This document shows positions 51,706-59,624 of a DNA stretch of 64,000 bases, in pieces. Each line of letters begins with the position of its first letter. Positions within the stretch are counted from its first letter, which is position 1. The stretch comes from DATARH01 sp036268075 (GTDB lineage: Bacteria > Pseudomonadota > Alphaproteobacteria > ATCC43930 > CGMCC-115725): positions 7,163 through 71,162 of the forward strand of contig DATAUV010000132.1 in assembly GCA_036268075.1 (NCBI GenBank), given 5' to 3'. The position numbers and the translations under genes were made by a program. Below the pieces are notes generated by a model. It made no database searches, was not told the DNA's origin, and saw only the letters and a program-made list of their open reading frames with translations.

Positions 51706-51994
51706 ACAGCAGGCCTATCGGTTTCGCGCGCCGTGGAACACGGCGATCCACCGTCAACTCATCGGCCTCGCGATCGACCGTGTAGACGACGATATAGGGT
51801 AATCCACGAACCACCCATTCCAGGGTACCTCGTGCCTTCCCAGCGTGGCCGATATAGGGAACGTGGCCGAGCAACTCCGTGCTCTGAATGATGCGCTCGA
51901 TCACGCGATCGGCCGCGGTCGGGCGGTCCTTAGCGATCCAAGCGTGTATGTTGTCGAGATCGCGGTAGGCGTCCTCGCGAACAATGACCCTCAT
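51650..51994 (-). CDS. ParE/RelE superfamily toxin
   Basis: The 114-residue protein has the compact ParE-like fold signature: VREDAYRDLDNIHAWIAKD, then LGHVPYIGHAGKARGTLEWV and LPYIVVYTVDREADELTV. The last about 20 residues (from KPIGLLCRPHP) come from a dispersed repeat and are not like other members. The ATG at 51994 overlaps the antitoxin stop as ATGA. The family poisons DNA gyrase (ParE) or cuts mRNA (RelE); which applies cannot be told here. Confidence 0.85.
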   Translation of the reverse strand: MRVIVREDAYRDLDNIHAWIAKDRPTAADRVIERIIQSTELLGHVPYIGHAGKARGTLEWVVRGLPYIVVYTVDREADELTVDRRVPRRAKPIGLLCRPHPSRLARHSLPQCGA

Positions 51995-52218
51995 GCCCAA
52001 CGGGCGGCAAATCGCGCTCGAACTTCTTCCAACGTCAAAAACTTGGGATCGGGATCGGCGAGGCGGCGCGCGACCTCTGCGACCTGCTCGTCGCTGAAGC
52101 TCACATCGCTGGCGTGTTGCTCCTCCATCTCGGTCAGGACGCGCGCCGCGTCTTCCTGCCTTTCCGACGGCCAGGTCAGCACGCGGTCAAGCACCGCCTT
52201 GAGCTGCTCCACTTTCAT
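51991..52218 (-). CDS. Antitoxin of the ParE/RelE pair
   Basis: This 75-residue acidic protein (EQLKAVLDRVLTWPSERQED, with LADPDPKFLTLEEVRARF at the C-terminus) precedes and overlaps the toxin gene by four bases, the standard antitoxin-first order. The C-terminal FLTLEEVRARFAARW segment is common in antitoxins of this type. It probably wraps around the toxin and may also bind DNA as a dimer. Confidence 0.85.
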   Translation of the reverse strand: MKVEQLKAVLDRVLTWPSERQEDAARVLTEMEEQHASDVSFSDEQVAEVARRLADPDPKFLTLEEVRARFAARWA

Positions 52219-52249
52219 GCTCGAACCCTAAGACACCGTCGCGCACCGA

Positions 52250-53281
52250 TCACGTCCGCACCAACTTCCGGACCCGGTGGTTGTTCGTATCCCCGATCCA
52301 CACCGCCCCATCGGCCCCGACCACGGCCCCATGCGGCCGATCGAGTCCCGCCTCGCCGGCCGGCCCGCCATCCCCGCCGCCGCCCTGCCGACCCCCGGCG
52401 AGGTTCGTCACCACCATCGTCCGCCGGTCGATCGCCCGGATCGCGTGGTTCTCGGTATCGACGATCAGCAAATTTCCGTCCCGGTCGATCGCCATCTCCT
52501 TCGGCGCGTCGAAAACCGCCGCCAGCGCCGGCCCGCCATCGCCCGAGTATCCTCGCGCCGTCGTCCCCGCGATCGTCGAAATCACCCCGCGCCCGTCGAC
52601 CGCCCGCAGCGAACTCCCCTGCCGCTCCAGGATGTACACAAGCCCATCCGCCCCGACCTTGACCGCCCGCGCCCCGAACACCCCGGCAGCCACCGCCGGC
52701 CCGCCATCCCCGCTATGCTCAGCCGCCCCGGTCCCGGCAAATGTCGAGATCACCCCACTCGCCATCTCGATCGCCCGCACCCGGTTATCGGTCACGTCGG
52801 TGATGTAGAGCCGCGTCTGCCCCGGATCGAACGCCAACCCGTTCGGCTCCGCGAGCCCCGCCGCCACGCCCGGCCCGCCATCGCCCCCATAGGCCGCCTC
52901 GCCGGTCCCCGCGATCGTCGTGATGACCCCGGTCGCCGCATCGACCCGCCGCACCCGCCGGTTCAGCCGGTCGGCGACATACAAATTCCCGCCCCGGTCG
53001 AGCACGACGCCGTAAGGCTCGTCGAGCGACGCCCGCACCGCCGGCCCGCCATCGCCGCCAAACCCCTTCTCGCCATTCCCCGCGACCGTGGTGATGACCC
53101 CGCTCCGCGCATCGACCCGCCGGATGCGGTTGTTGAACGTATCCGAGAAAAAGAGATTGCCGCCCCCGTCGAACGCGACATCGAACGGCCCGTTCAAGAG
53201 CGCCTCCTCCGCCGGCCCGCCATCGCCGCCAAACCCTTTTTCGCCGGTCCCGACCGCCGTCGTGATGATCCAACCCGCCAT
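52250..53281 (-). CDS. NHL-repeat beta-propeller protein
   Basis: The 343-residue protein has six NHL-like blades, each with G-x-GGDGGPA (for example EKGFGGDGGPAVRA) and NRVRA- or IRRVD-type segments, preceded by strands such as NLYVADRLNRRVRRVD. The repeat spacing is about 55 residues. There is no clear signal peptide. The ATG at 53281 is chosen; GTG 53311 would add ten residues. Such proteins mostly serve as interaction scaffolds; the partner is unknown. It is flanked by a repeat at its 5' side. Confidence 0.82.
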   Translation of the reverse strand: MAGWIITTAVGTGEKGFGGDGGPAEEALLNGPFDVAFDGGGNLFFSDTFNNRIRRVDARSGVITTVAGNGEKGFGGDGGPAVRASLDEPYGVVLDRGGNLYVADRLNRRVRRVDAATGVITTIAGTGEAAYGGDGGPGVAAGLAEPNGLAFDPGQTRLYITDVTDNRVRAIEMASGVISTFAGTGAAEHSGDGGPAVAAGVFGARAVKVGADGLVYILERQGSSLRAVDGRGVISTIAGTTARGYSGDGGPALAAVFDAPKEMAIDRDGNLLIVDTENHAIRAIDRRTMVVTNLAGGRQGGGGDGGPAGEAGLDRPHGAVVGADGAVWIGDTNNHRVRKLVRT

Positions 53282-53306
53282 GAGCGGCGCTCCCAAAAGG
53301 AAATTC

Positions 53307-53399
53307 TTCACCGCAGAGTACGCGGAGGGACGCTGAGGTCAGAGAGGATTCGATGCCGTATCCTCGGCGTACCTCCGCGACCTCCACGGTAAAATTTTG
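53307..53399. repeat. Dispersed palindrome (CGCAGAG family)
   Basis: The left part TTCACCGCAGAGTACGCGGAG and the right part TCCGCGACCTCCACGG(TAA) form inverted arms with several CGGAGG/CCTCCG steps. It lies between the divergent NHL gene and the VOC gene. The same family is at 29848-29916 and 57726-57990. Confidence 0.65.
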
Positions 53400-53435
53400 C
53401 TAAGCTGGCGCCAGCCACGGCATAGGAGACTCACC

Positions 53436-53891
53436 ATGCCCGACACGAAACGGCCAAAGCTGGTCGGCATCAACCACGTCGCGATCGAGGTCGCCGACAT
53501 CGACGAGGCGCTCGCCTGGTATGCCCGCATCTTCGATTTCACCCTGCGCGGCAAGGGCGAGCGGAACGCCTTTATCGACATGGGCGACCAGTTCATCAAC
53601 ATGACCCGCGTCGCCGAGGCCAAAAACGATGGCGTCGAGCGCCGCCATATCGGCCTCGTCGTCGACGACCGCAGCACGATCGTCGAGCTCGCCAAGGCCG
53701 CCGGCGCCCGCATGGTCGACGGCCCGTTCCTCGATTTCCTCGACCCCTGGGGCAACCGCCTCGAGATCATCGAGTATTCCAACATCCAGTTCACCAAGGC
53801 GCCCGGCGTGATGCGCGGCATGGGCCTCGCCCTCGACAAGAACGACAAGGCCAAGCAGGAGCTGGCCGAAAAAGGCATGGCGGCGGAATGA
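53436..53891 (+). CDS. VOC family (glyoxalase/dioxygenase-like) protein
   Basis: This 151-residue vicinal-oxygen-chelate protein has GINHVAIEVADIDEALAWY with the first metal His, ERRHIGLVVDDRS with the second, and a Glu near WGNRLEIIEYSNI. It could be a lactoylglutathione lyase relative, an extradiol dioxygenase fragment or an epimerase. AGGAG precedes the ATG by seven bases. It overlaps the downstream luciferase-like gene by four bases (ATGA), so they are co-translated. Confidence 0.85.
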   Translation: MPDTKRPKLVGINHVAIEVADIDEALAWYARIFDFTLRGKGERNAFIDMGDQFINMTRVAEAKNDGVERRHIGLVVDDRSTIVELAKAAGARMVDGPFLDFLDPWGNRLEIIEYSNIQFTKAPGVMRGMGLALDKNDKAKQELAEKGMAAE

Positions 53892-54898
53892 CCAAGATGA
53901 AACTCAGCCTCATCGTCCGTGGTCAGCACCCGCCCGGCGACCCCGCGGGCCACCTAGCCGACGACCTCGACCTCGTCCGCGCCGCCGACCGGCTCGGCTT
54001 CGACGGCGTGGTCAAAGGCTCGCATTTCAGCGCCCACCCGTTCCAATCGGTGCAGCAGATCCCGTTTCTCAGCTACTGCGCCGCGATCGCCCCGCGCCTC
54101 CGCATCATCTGCGGGCTCGTATTAGTTCCGCTTCATAAGCCATTGGAATTGGCCGAGGCGCTGGCGACACTCGACCTGATGTCCGGCGGCCGGCTGGTCT
54201 TCGGCGCCGGGATCGGCTACCGCGATGTCGAGTTCAAGGCGTTCGGCGTGCCGCGCGGCCGCATGGGCGAGCGCTTCGAGGAAACGATCGAAGCGATCAA
54301 GCGCCTCTGGACCGAGGAATTCGTCGACATGAAGGGCTCGCATTTCGAGCTCGACCACGCGACCTGCCCCGTCAAGCCGGTGCAGCAGCCGATGCCCCCC
54401 ATTTGGATCGGCGCCAACGCCGATATCGCGATCGAGCGCGCCGCCCGCATCGGCGATTGCTGGTACATCAACCCGCACAACACGCTCGCGACGATCGGGC
54501 GCCAGATGGACCTCTACAAGCGCGCCCTGGACGCCGCCGGCAAACCGTTCCCGAACGAAGTACCGATGCGCCGCGAGGTTTTCGTCGCCAAGAGCCGCGC
54601 CGAAGCCATCCGCCTCGCCCAGCCCTACCTCGAAGAAAAATACCGCGCCTACCGCGCCTGGGGTCAGGACAAGGTGATGCCCGAAGGCGACGATTTCGAC
54701 CACGAATTCAACGAACTGCTGGAAGACCGCTTCCTCCTAGGCTCCCCGCGAGAGGTCGCCGACCAGCTCAACCGTCTCAACACAAGGCTAGGCGTCAACC
54801 ACCTCGTCGCCTCGATCCACTGGCCGGGGATGCCGAACAGCCTCGCGCTGGAGCAGTTGCAAATCCTGTCCGAGGAAGTCCGCCCGCTGCTCGCCTAG
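53888..54898 (+). CDS. LLM class flavin-dependent oxidoreductase (2)
   Basis: The 336-residue protein is of the luciferase-like family: DLDLVRAADRLGFDGVVKGS, the ATLDLMSGGRLVFGAGIGYR motif and PPIWIGANADIAIERAARIG. The coupling with the VOC gene (ATGA overlap) suggests that both act on one compound. A GAATGACCA leader overlaps the previous gene. It is a different subgroup from the enzymes at 48499 and 59625. Confidence 0.88.
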   Translation: MTKMKLSLIVRGQHPPGDPAGHLADDLDLVRAADRLGFDGVVKGSHFSAHPFQSVQQIPFLSYCAAIAPRLRIICGLVLVPLHKPLELAEALATLDLMSGGRLVFGAGIGYRDVEFKAFGVPRGRMGERFEETIEAIKRLWTEEFVDMKGSHFELDHATCPVKPVQQPMPPIWIGANADIAIERAARIGDCWYINPHNTLATIGRQMDLYKRALDAAGKPFPNEVPMRREVFVAKSRAEAIRLAQPYLEEKYRAYRAWGQDKVMPEGDDFDHEFNELLEDRFLLGSPREVADQLNRLNTRLGVNHLVASIHWPGMPNSLALEQLQILSEEVRPLLA

Positions 54899-54900
54899 CG

Positions 54901-54986
54901 GCCCTCACCCGGCCTTCGGCCACCCTCTCCCGCATTGCGGGAGAGGGTGCCGACCCCGGCGCAAGCCGGGGATCGGCGGGTGAGGG
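54901..54986. repeat. Dispersed GC-rich palindrome cluster
   Basis: A hairpin ACCCTCTCCCGC/GCGGGAGAGGGT is nested in the larger arms CCCTCACCCGGC and GCGGGTGAGGGC, with a GCCGACCCCGGC/GCCGGGGATCGGC pair at the right. It lies exactly between two convergent genes and may serve as a bidirectional terminator. Confidence 0.7.
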
Positions 54987-55805
54987 CTATCCGACCGCAA
55001 TTCCGAAATTCGTATGGCCCGCCCCCGAGGACGGCCCGTATTCGCCATACTCCGCCCCGCTCAGCCGGGTCGCCCCGTCGAGCGCCCCCAGCATCGAGGC
55101 GATGTTCCGCCCGCCCATCTCGGCCGATGTTTCCTTCGCATACCCATCGAGATACCGCCGCGCCTCGCCGAGCCGGCCATCCTCCAGCATCCCGACAAAC
55201 TGCCGGTCGAGCGCCTGGTGCTCCGCCGTCGGCCACGCCGCCGGGTTGCGCACCAGCCGATGCGACAGCGCGGAGCTGGCGACAAACACCACCCGCTTCC
55301 CCGACCCCGCCGCCGCGTCCCGCACCGCCTGCCCGACCCGGTAGCATTCGTCGAGGTCGGCGAGGATGCAGGTGCCCATCGTCACCACCGGGATGCGCTC
55401 CTCGGGATCGAGGTATTGCAGCGGCACGAACGTGCCGTAATCCCATTTGTAATGCGGCGTCTCGTTGCGTCCGGCGAGGAGCCCCCGCCCCTTGATCGCA
55501 TCGACCAGCGCCGCCCCGAATTCCGGGTCGCCCGGCCGGTCATAGGGCACGCCGGGGATCAGGTCGGGCAATTCGTCCGACACGCAATTCCCGCAGTGTC
55601 GGGCCTGACACGTCACGTACCAGGTGAACGTCGTCACCCAATGCGCTGACTGCAATACGATCACATCGGGTTCAAGCGCCCGGATCGCGCGGCCGAGCGC
55701 GTATTCGCCGCGTATCACCCCATGCAGGAAATCCGGGGCCTGGGCCTCGATCCCGATCCTCGGCGAGTGCGAGGCGATCGCCGACATCACTAATTTTCCC
55801 GCCAT
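54987..55805 (-). CDS. LigB-type (class III) extradiol dioxygenase subunit
   Basis: The 272-residue protein resembles the catalytic subunit of class III extradiol dioxygenases, which cleave catechol-like rings next to the hydroxyls with non-haem Fe(II). The N-terminal IASHSPRIG and VLQSAHWVT carry candidate metal His residues; later SALSHRLVRN holds another conserved His, and a Glu should be near the C-terminus. Cys-rich TCQARHCGNC (about 65-75) is unusual. GAAGG lies six bases before the ATG at 55805. It is convergent with the luciferase-like gene and downstream of the amidohydrolase in its own strand. Confidence 0.82.
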   Translation of the reverse strand: MAGKLVMSAIASHSPRIGIEAQAPDFLHGVIRGEYALGRAIRALEPDVIVLQSAHWVTTFTWYVTCQARHCGNCVSDELPDLIPGVPYDRPGDPEFGAALVDAIKGRGLLAGRNETPHYKWDYGTFVPLQYLDPEERIPVVTMGTCILADLDECYRVGQAVRDAAAGSGKRVVFVASSALSHRLVRNPAAWPTAEHQALDRQFVGMLEDGRLGEARRYLDGYAKETSAEMGGRNIASMLGALDGATRLSGAEYGEYGPSSGAGHTNFGIAVG

Positions 55806-55844
55806 CGCGCTGCCCTTCCGGTCCGTGACACCTACCTTAATCGT

Positions 55845-55922
55845 CATCCCGGCGAAGGCCGGGACTCACGGTTCAAACGCACTAGGGCCGGAGGAGTGGG
55901 TCCCGGCCTTCGCCGGGATGAC
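55845..55922. repeat. Dispersed palindrome (CCGGCGAAGGCCGG family)
   Basis: The arms CATCCCGGCGAAGGCCGGGA and TCCCGGCCTTCGCCGGGATG are 20-base perfect inverted repeats. The element lies between two genes of the same strand (dioxygenase and amidohydrolase) and may stabilise or end transcripts. The other copy in the window is at 31494-31576. Confidence 0.8.
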
Positions 55923-55934
55923 GGATTGGAGAGG

Positions 55935-57656
55935 TCACGCCGCCAGCCGTCCCTTTAGCACTTGCCCCCCGTGCTGCCCGCTCGCCTGCCCGTCCTCGAT
56001 CGCGACGACCCCATTCACCACCGTCGCCTTGATCCCGTCCGCCTTCTGCACCAGACGCCGCGCCCCGCCGGGCAGATCGCGCTCGACGGTCGGCAGTTGC
56101 GGCTTGACCTTGTCGGCGTCGAACACGACCAGATCGGCCGCATACCCGGTCCGCACCAGCCCGCGGTCCGGCAATTCCCACGCCGAGGCGTTGTCGAAGG
56201 TCAGCATCCGCACGGCCTGTTCGAGCGAAAACGCCTCCTTCGCCCGCACCCAATAACTCAAGAGGTGCGTCTGCAATGACGACCCCATCTCCTGGCACAC
56301 ATGCGCGCCGGAATCGGAGAAAGTCGCCAGCGTCCGCGGGTGCTGCAAAATCCCGAGCACGTCGGCCGGCGACTCGTTGACGATCGGCTGCACGAACATG
56401 CGGTTGTCGTTTTCTAGCGCGAGGTCGAGAATTACCTCGACCGGATGCTTGTTCTGCCGCCGCGACAACTCCCCGACGCTCGGGTCGTCCCAGTTCACGT
56501 CGAGCATCGGAAAGAGGTTGTCGTAATTCGGCTTCCGCGGGTCGGTGGTCGCCGCGCCGCCGCCCTGCAATTCCGACGAGCGCGGCTTCATCTGCGCCTC
56601 CTCGGCGATCAGCCGCGCCCGAACCTCGGGGTCGCGCAGCCGCGCCTTCTGCTCTTCGAGCGGCAGCGCCCGCACCGCCTTCCAAGCCGGCAGCACGTCG
56701 AACGGCAGATATGACCGCAGCGAAAACACCGCGTTGATCGACCGCGTCGTCGCCTGCCCGTACATCCGCCCGCCCGCCGCGACGGTCTCGTCCATGTGGT
56801 TAAGCTGGAAATCCCATTTGTTCGGCTCGTGCCCCTGCCGCGTCGACAGCATGCCGAACATCACCGGCCGCCCGGTATCAACGGCGATCTTGCGCAGCCG
56901 GTCGAGGCACGCCTTCTGCGCCTCGCCGCCCGAGATGTCCGGCCCGATCTGGAAAATCCCGGAGTTGAGCGCGCCCATCGCCCCGACCAGCCGCTCGATC
57001 TCGCTCCAATCGGCGATGCGGCTGGCGACCGGCGAATCGTCCGGCGTCAGGTGCGTCGTCGCCACCGACGATGAAAACCCCATCGCGCCGGCGCGCACCG
57101 CCTCGGTGACGATATGCTCCATCAGCCGCAGATCGTCCTCGCTGGCCTTCTCGCTCAAGCCCCGCTTCGCCCCCATCGCGTACATCCGCAGCGCCGAGTG
57201 GCCGATATACATGCCGTAATTCAGCCCCTTGGGCAGCCGCTCGACATTGGCGAGGTATTCCGGAAAGGTCTCCCAGGTCCAGTCGATGCCGGCCATCATC
57301 GCCTCGGTCGGGATGTCCTCGACCGCGGTCAAGCAGCGCGCGAACCACTCCCGGTCCTCGGGCTTGCACGGCGCCAGCGCGAACCCGCAATTCCCCATCA
57401 CGACGCTCGTCACGCCATGCCAGCACGAGCAGCTCCCGAGCGGGTCCCACGCGACCTGCGCGTCCATGTGCGTGTGGCCGTCGATAAACCCGGGCGCGAC
57501 GATCATCCCCTCGGCGTCGATGACCCGCTCGGCCGGCGCCCGGATCCGCCCGATCTCGACGATCCGCCCGCCCTCGACCCCGACATCGGCCCGGTAGCGC
57601 GCCGTCCCCGACCCATCGATCACAGTCCCGTTCTTCACCAAAAGGTCGAGGGCCAT
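55935..57656 (-). CDS. N-acyl-D-amino-acid deacylase-like amidohydrolase
   Basis: The 573-residue protein is in the amidohydrolase superfamily, like D-aminoacylases and imidazolone/urease-type metal hydrolases. The metal-binding HTHMD motif is in APGFIDGHTHMDAQVAW, the Cys ligand typical of D-aminoacylase is near VMGNCGFALAPC, and a conserved Asp is in ATFSDSGAHV. The N-terminal LDLLVKNGTVIDGSG is typical. AAGGAG lies seven bases before the ATG at 57656. It would remove an acyl or amide group; with the ring-cleavage enzyme downstream an aromatic amide substrate is conceivable, but that is inference. Confidence 0.85.
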   Translation of the reverse strand: MALDLLVKNGTVIDGSGTARYRADVGVEGGRIVEIGRIRAPAERVIDAEGMIVAPGFIDGHTHMDAQVAWDPLGSCSCWHGVTSVVMGNCGFALAPCKPEDREWFARCLTAVEDIPTEAMMAGIDWTWETFPEYLANVERLPKGLNYGMYIGHSALRMYAMGAKRGLSEKASEDDLRLMEHIVTEAVRAGAMGFSSSVATTHLTPDDSPVASRIADWSEIERLVGAMGALNSGIFQIGPDISGGEAQKACLDRLRKIAVDTGRPVMFGMLSTRQGHEPNKWDFQLNHMDETVAAGGRMYGQATTRSINAVFSLRSYLPFDVLPAWKAVRALPLEEQKARLRDPEVRARLIAEEAQMKPRSSELQGGGAATTDPRKPNYDNLFPMLDVNWDDPSVGELSRRQNKHPVEVILDLALENDNRMFVQPIVNESPADVLGILQHPRTLATFSDSGAHVCQEMGSSLQTHLLSYWVRAKEAFSLEQAVRMLTFDNASAWELPDRGLVRTGYAADLVVFDADKVKPQLPTVERDLPGGARRLVQKADGIKATVVNGVVAIEDGQASGQHGGQVLKGRLAA

Positions 57657-57725
57657 CGCGAATCTCCTTTGCGAACGCGAAACGATCGACCCATCGCAGG
57701 CCGCGGTCAACAGGGTGGGCACCGC

Positions 57726-57990
57726 CACCAAGACACCAGGAACAAGATTTCGACGCGGAGGACGCGGAGGATTTCGCAGAGGACGCGGAGGGAACGGGCA
57801 CGCGGCGAAGCCGGAACAATCACAATGAGGCAGTGAGACAGTGAGGGCATGGTCCCCAATCTCACTGTCTCACTGTGAATTTAATGGCGCTGCGCGCCGA
57901 TTCCGAGCCGCCCCCGCGTCCTCTGCGAAATCCTCCGCGTCGAGTTGATTTTCTTTCTTCGTGTCCTTCGTGCCTTCGTGGTGAACCCCT
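57726..57990. repeat. Nested inverted repeats in a 415-base intergenic gap
   Basis: The outer arms include GACGCGGAGGATTTCGCAG (57761-57782, 22 bases) and its exact complement at 57920-57941. Inside, CAGTGAGACAGTGAG (57831-57845) and CTCACTGTCTCACTG (57861-57875) form a perfect 15-base stem with a 15-base loop. The outer part continues with CACGAAGG-type steps to about 57985. No gene is seen in 57657-58071. The elements belong to the same intergenic family as 29848 and 53307. Confidence 0.85.
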
Positions 57991-58071
57991 TTTTCCACGG
58001 CGCCGCGCCGCATGGTTGACAGGCGCGGGTGGGGGCGCTTGCATCCTCGCGCAAGGAAAAAGGGAACGGTC

Positions 58072-58599
58072 ATGGCGACCCGCCGGCATCCGATACCGCC
58101 CGAGATCGCGGAACTGACGCTCGAAGACATCGCGCAGCGGTATATCGGCCGCTTTCGCGACAAGATTCCCGATTGGGCGGCGTTCGAGGACGCCAAGATC
58201 GACGGCTACCGCCGCGCCCAGCACCGCTTTATCGGCGCCGGCGGCTCGGGCAAGCACGACGACCCGGAGGTGATCCCGGCCCGCGCCTTTACCCTCAGCG
58301 TCATGTTCGTGCAGCCCGGCGAGGGCAACGCGCCGCACACGCACGAGGTCGAGGAGGTATTTTTCGTACTCCAGGGCCATCTCACCGTCTTCGTCGAGGA
58401 CGAGGCCGGCGCCCGCGTCACCCGGCGCCTCGGCCCGTGGGAGTGCATCGCCTGCCCGCCGGGCGTGATCCACGGCTATCAGAACGAAAGCCTCGAACCC
58501 GTCTATTTCCAGGTCATGCTCGGCCGCGGCCGGCCCGATACGATGGGCTATGCCGATGACGAGCTTTACCGCCGCCGCGGCGCGCATCTCGCCCGCTAG
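58072..58599 (+). CDS. Cupin domain protein
   Basis: The 175-residue protein has the cupin metal-binding motifs EGNAPHTHEVEEVFFVLQG and GPWECIACPPGVIHGYQN, so a jelly-roll fold with two or three His and a Glu around a metal ion. It could be a dioxygenase or isomerase of a small organic acid. The ATG at 58072 is chosen; an upstream frame from 58012 exists but has no ribosome binding site. It is followed by the enoyl-CoA hydratase gene after 28 bases. Confidence 0.82.
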   Translation: MATRRHPIPPEIAELTLEDIAQRYIGRFRDKIPDWAAFEDAKIDGYRRAQHRFIGAGGSGKHDDPEVIPARAFTLSVMFVQPGEGNAPHTHEVEEVFFVLQGHLTVFVEDEAGARVTRRLGPWECIACPPGVIHGYQNESLEPVYFQVMLGRGRPDTMGYADDELYRRRGAHLAR

Positions 58600-58627
58600 C
58601 CCATCTGGCCCGCTAAAGGAGATTTCC

Positions 58628-59431
58628 ATGCCAGTCGTCGAAACCGAAACCCACGGGCAGATCCTGGTCGTGCGGATGAACCGGCCCGACAGCCTCAACG
58701 CGCTCAACGCCGAGATGCGCCAGATGCTGGCCGAGACCTGGACCGAGTTCCGCCAGAGCCCCGACCATGAAGTCGCGATCTTTACCGGCACCGGGCGCGG
58801 GTTTTGCGCCGGGGAGGACATGAAGCAGTCGCTCGCCGACGGCGCCCCCGGAGGCCGCCGGCCGGCGATCGAGGACCCGTTCATGTCGGGCGCCCTCGAA
58901 AAGCCGGTCATCGCCGCGGTCAACGGCTATGCGATGGGCGGCGGGTTCATGCTCGTCGAGCGCACCGATTTGCGCGTCGCCGCCAAGGGCACGATCTTCG
59001 AGGTGTCGGAGGCCAAGCGCTGGCTCCTCGGCGGCTACAATCACGGCCACCTCGCCAACGTGCCCTACCCGATCGCGATGGAGATGGCGCTCGGCTTCCG
59101 CTTCACCGCCGAGCGTTTCTACGACATCGGCTTCATCAACCGCCTCGTCGAGCCCGACCAGCTCATGCCCGAGGCGATGAAGATGGCCGAGCACCTCTTG
59201 ACCCTGCCGCCCGCCTCGCGCGTCAACACCGTCCACATGATGCGCCAGATGCGGCCCTCGCCGAGCGGCGAACAGCAGCGCCTCGCCGCCCTCCTGCACG
59301 AGCATGGCGCCAAAAGCGACCTGATGGAGAGCCGCGCCGCCTTCGCCGAAAAGCGCAAACCCAATTTCAAAGGCTGGAACGACCCGCAAGATCGCTTCCG
59401 CCTGCCCGCGCTGGACGCGGCGAACGACTGA
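58628..59431 (+). CDS. Enoyl-CoA hydratase/isomerase family protein
   Basis: The 267-residue crotonase-fold protein has the family core GTGRGFCAGEDMKQ (oxyanion hole) and KPVIAAVNGYAMGGGFMLVE (second oxyanion segment), though a Glu that is catalytic in classical hydratases is not obvious. It probably hydrates, isomerises or cleaves an acyl-CoA in a catabolic pathway. AAGGAG lies six bases before the ATG. It is downstream of the cupin and upstream of the luciferase-like gene, with a repeat cluster in between. Confidence 0.88.
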   Translation: MPVVETETHGQILVVRMNRPDSLNALNAEMRQMLAETWTEFRQSPDHEVAIFTGTGRGFCAGEDMKQSLADGAPGGRRPAIEDPFMSGALEKPVIAAVNGYAMGGGFMLVERTDLRVAAKGTIFEVSEAKRWLLGGYNHGHLANVPYPIAMEMALGFRFTAERFYDIGFINRLVEPDQLMPEAMKMAEHLLTLPPASRVNTVHMMRQMRPSPSGEQQRLAALLHEHGAKSDLMESRAAFAEKRKPNFKGWNDPQDRFRLPALDAAND

Positions 59432-59445
59432 TGGCGGGCCCTGTC

Positions 59446-59624
59446 ACTATCCCCTCGCCCGCATTGCGGGAGAGGGAGGGACCCATCGCAATGCGATGTG
59501 AGGGTGAGGGCGGCGCTAAGCGCCGTTCGCTTCTCACCACCTCCCCCGGCCTTCGCCGGGGTCGGCCCTCACCCGGCCGCTGCGCGGCCACCCTCTCCCG
59601 TAATGCGGGCGAGGGGATAATCGC
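59446..59624. repeat. Dispersed GC-rich repeat cluster
   Basis: Multiple copies of the CCCTCGCCCGC/GCGGGAGAGGG, GGGTGAGGGC and GGCCTTCGCCGGGG steps occupy the 193-base gap between the hydratase and luciferase-like genes. At the right end, CCCTCTCCCGTAATGCGGGCGAGGGG forms a strong hairpin. The copies are arranged as facing inverted pairs. Confidence 0.75.

Noticed and set aside
52277..53392. Long plus-strand frame opposite the NHL-repeat gene
   Set aside because: The composition is Arg/Pro-rich and repetitive only because the NHL blades on the other strand are repetitive.
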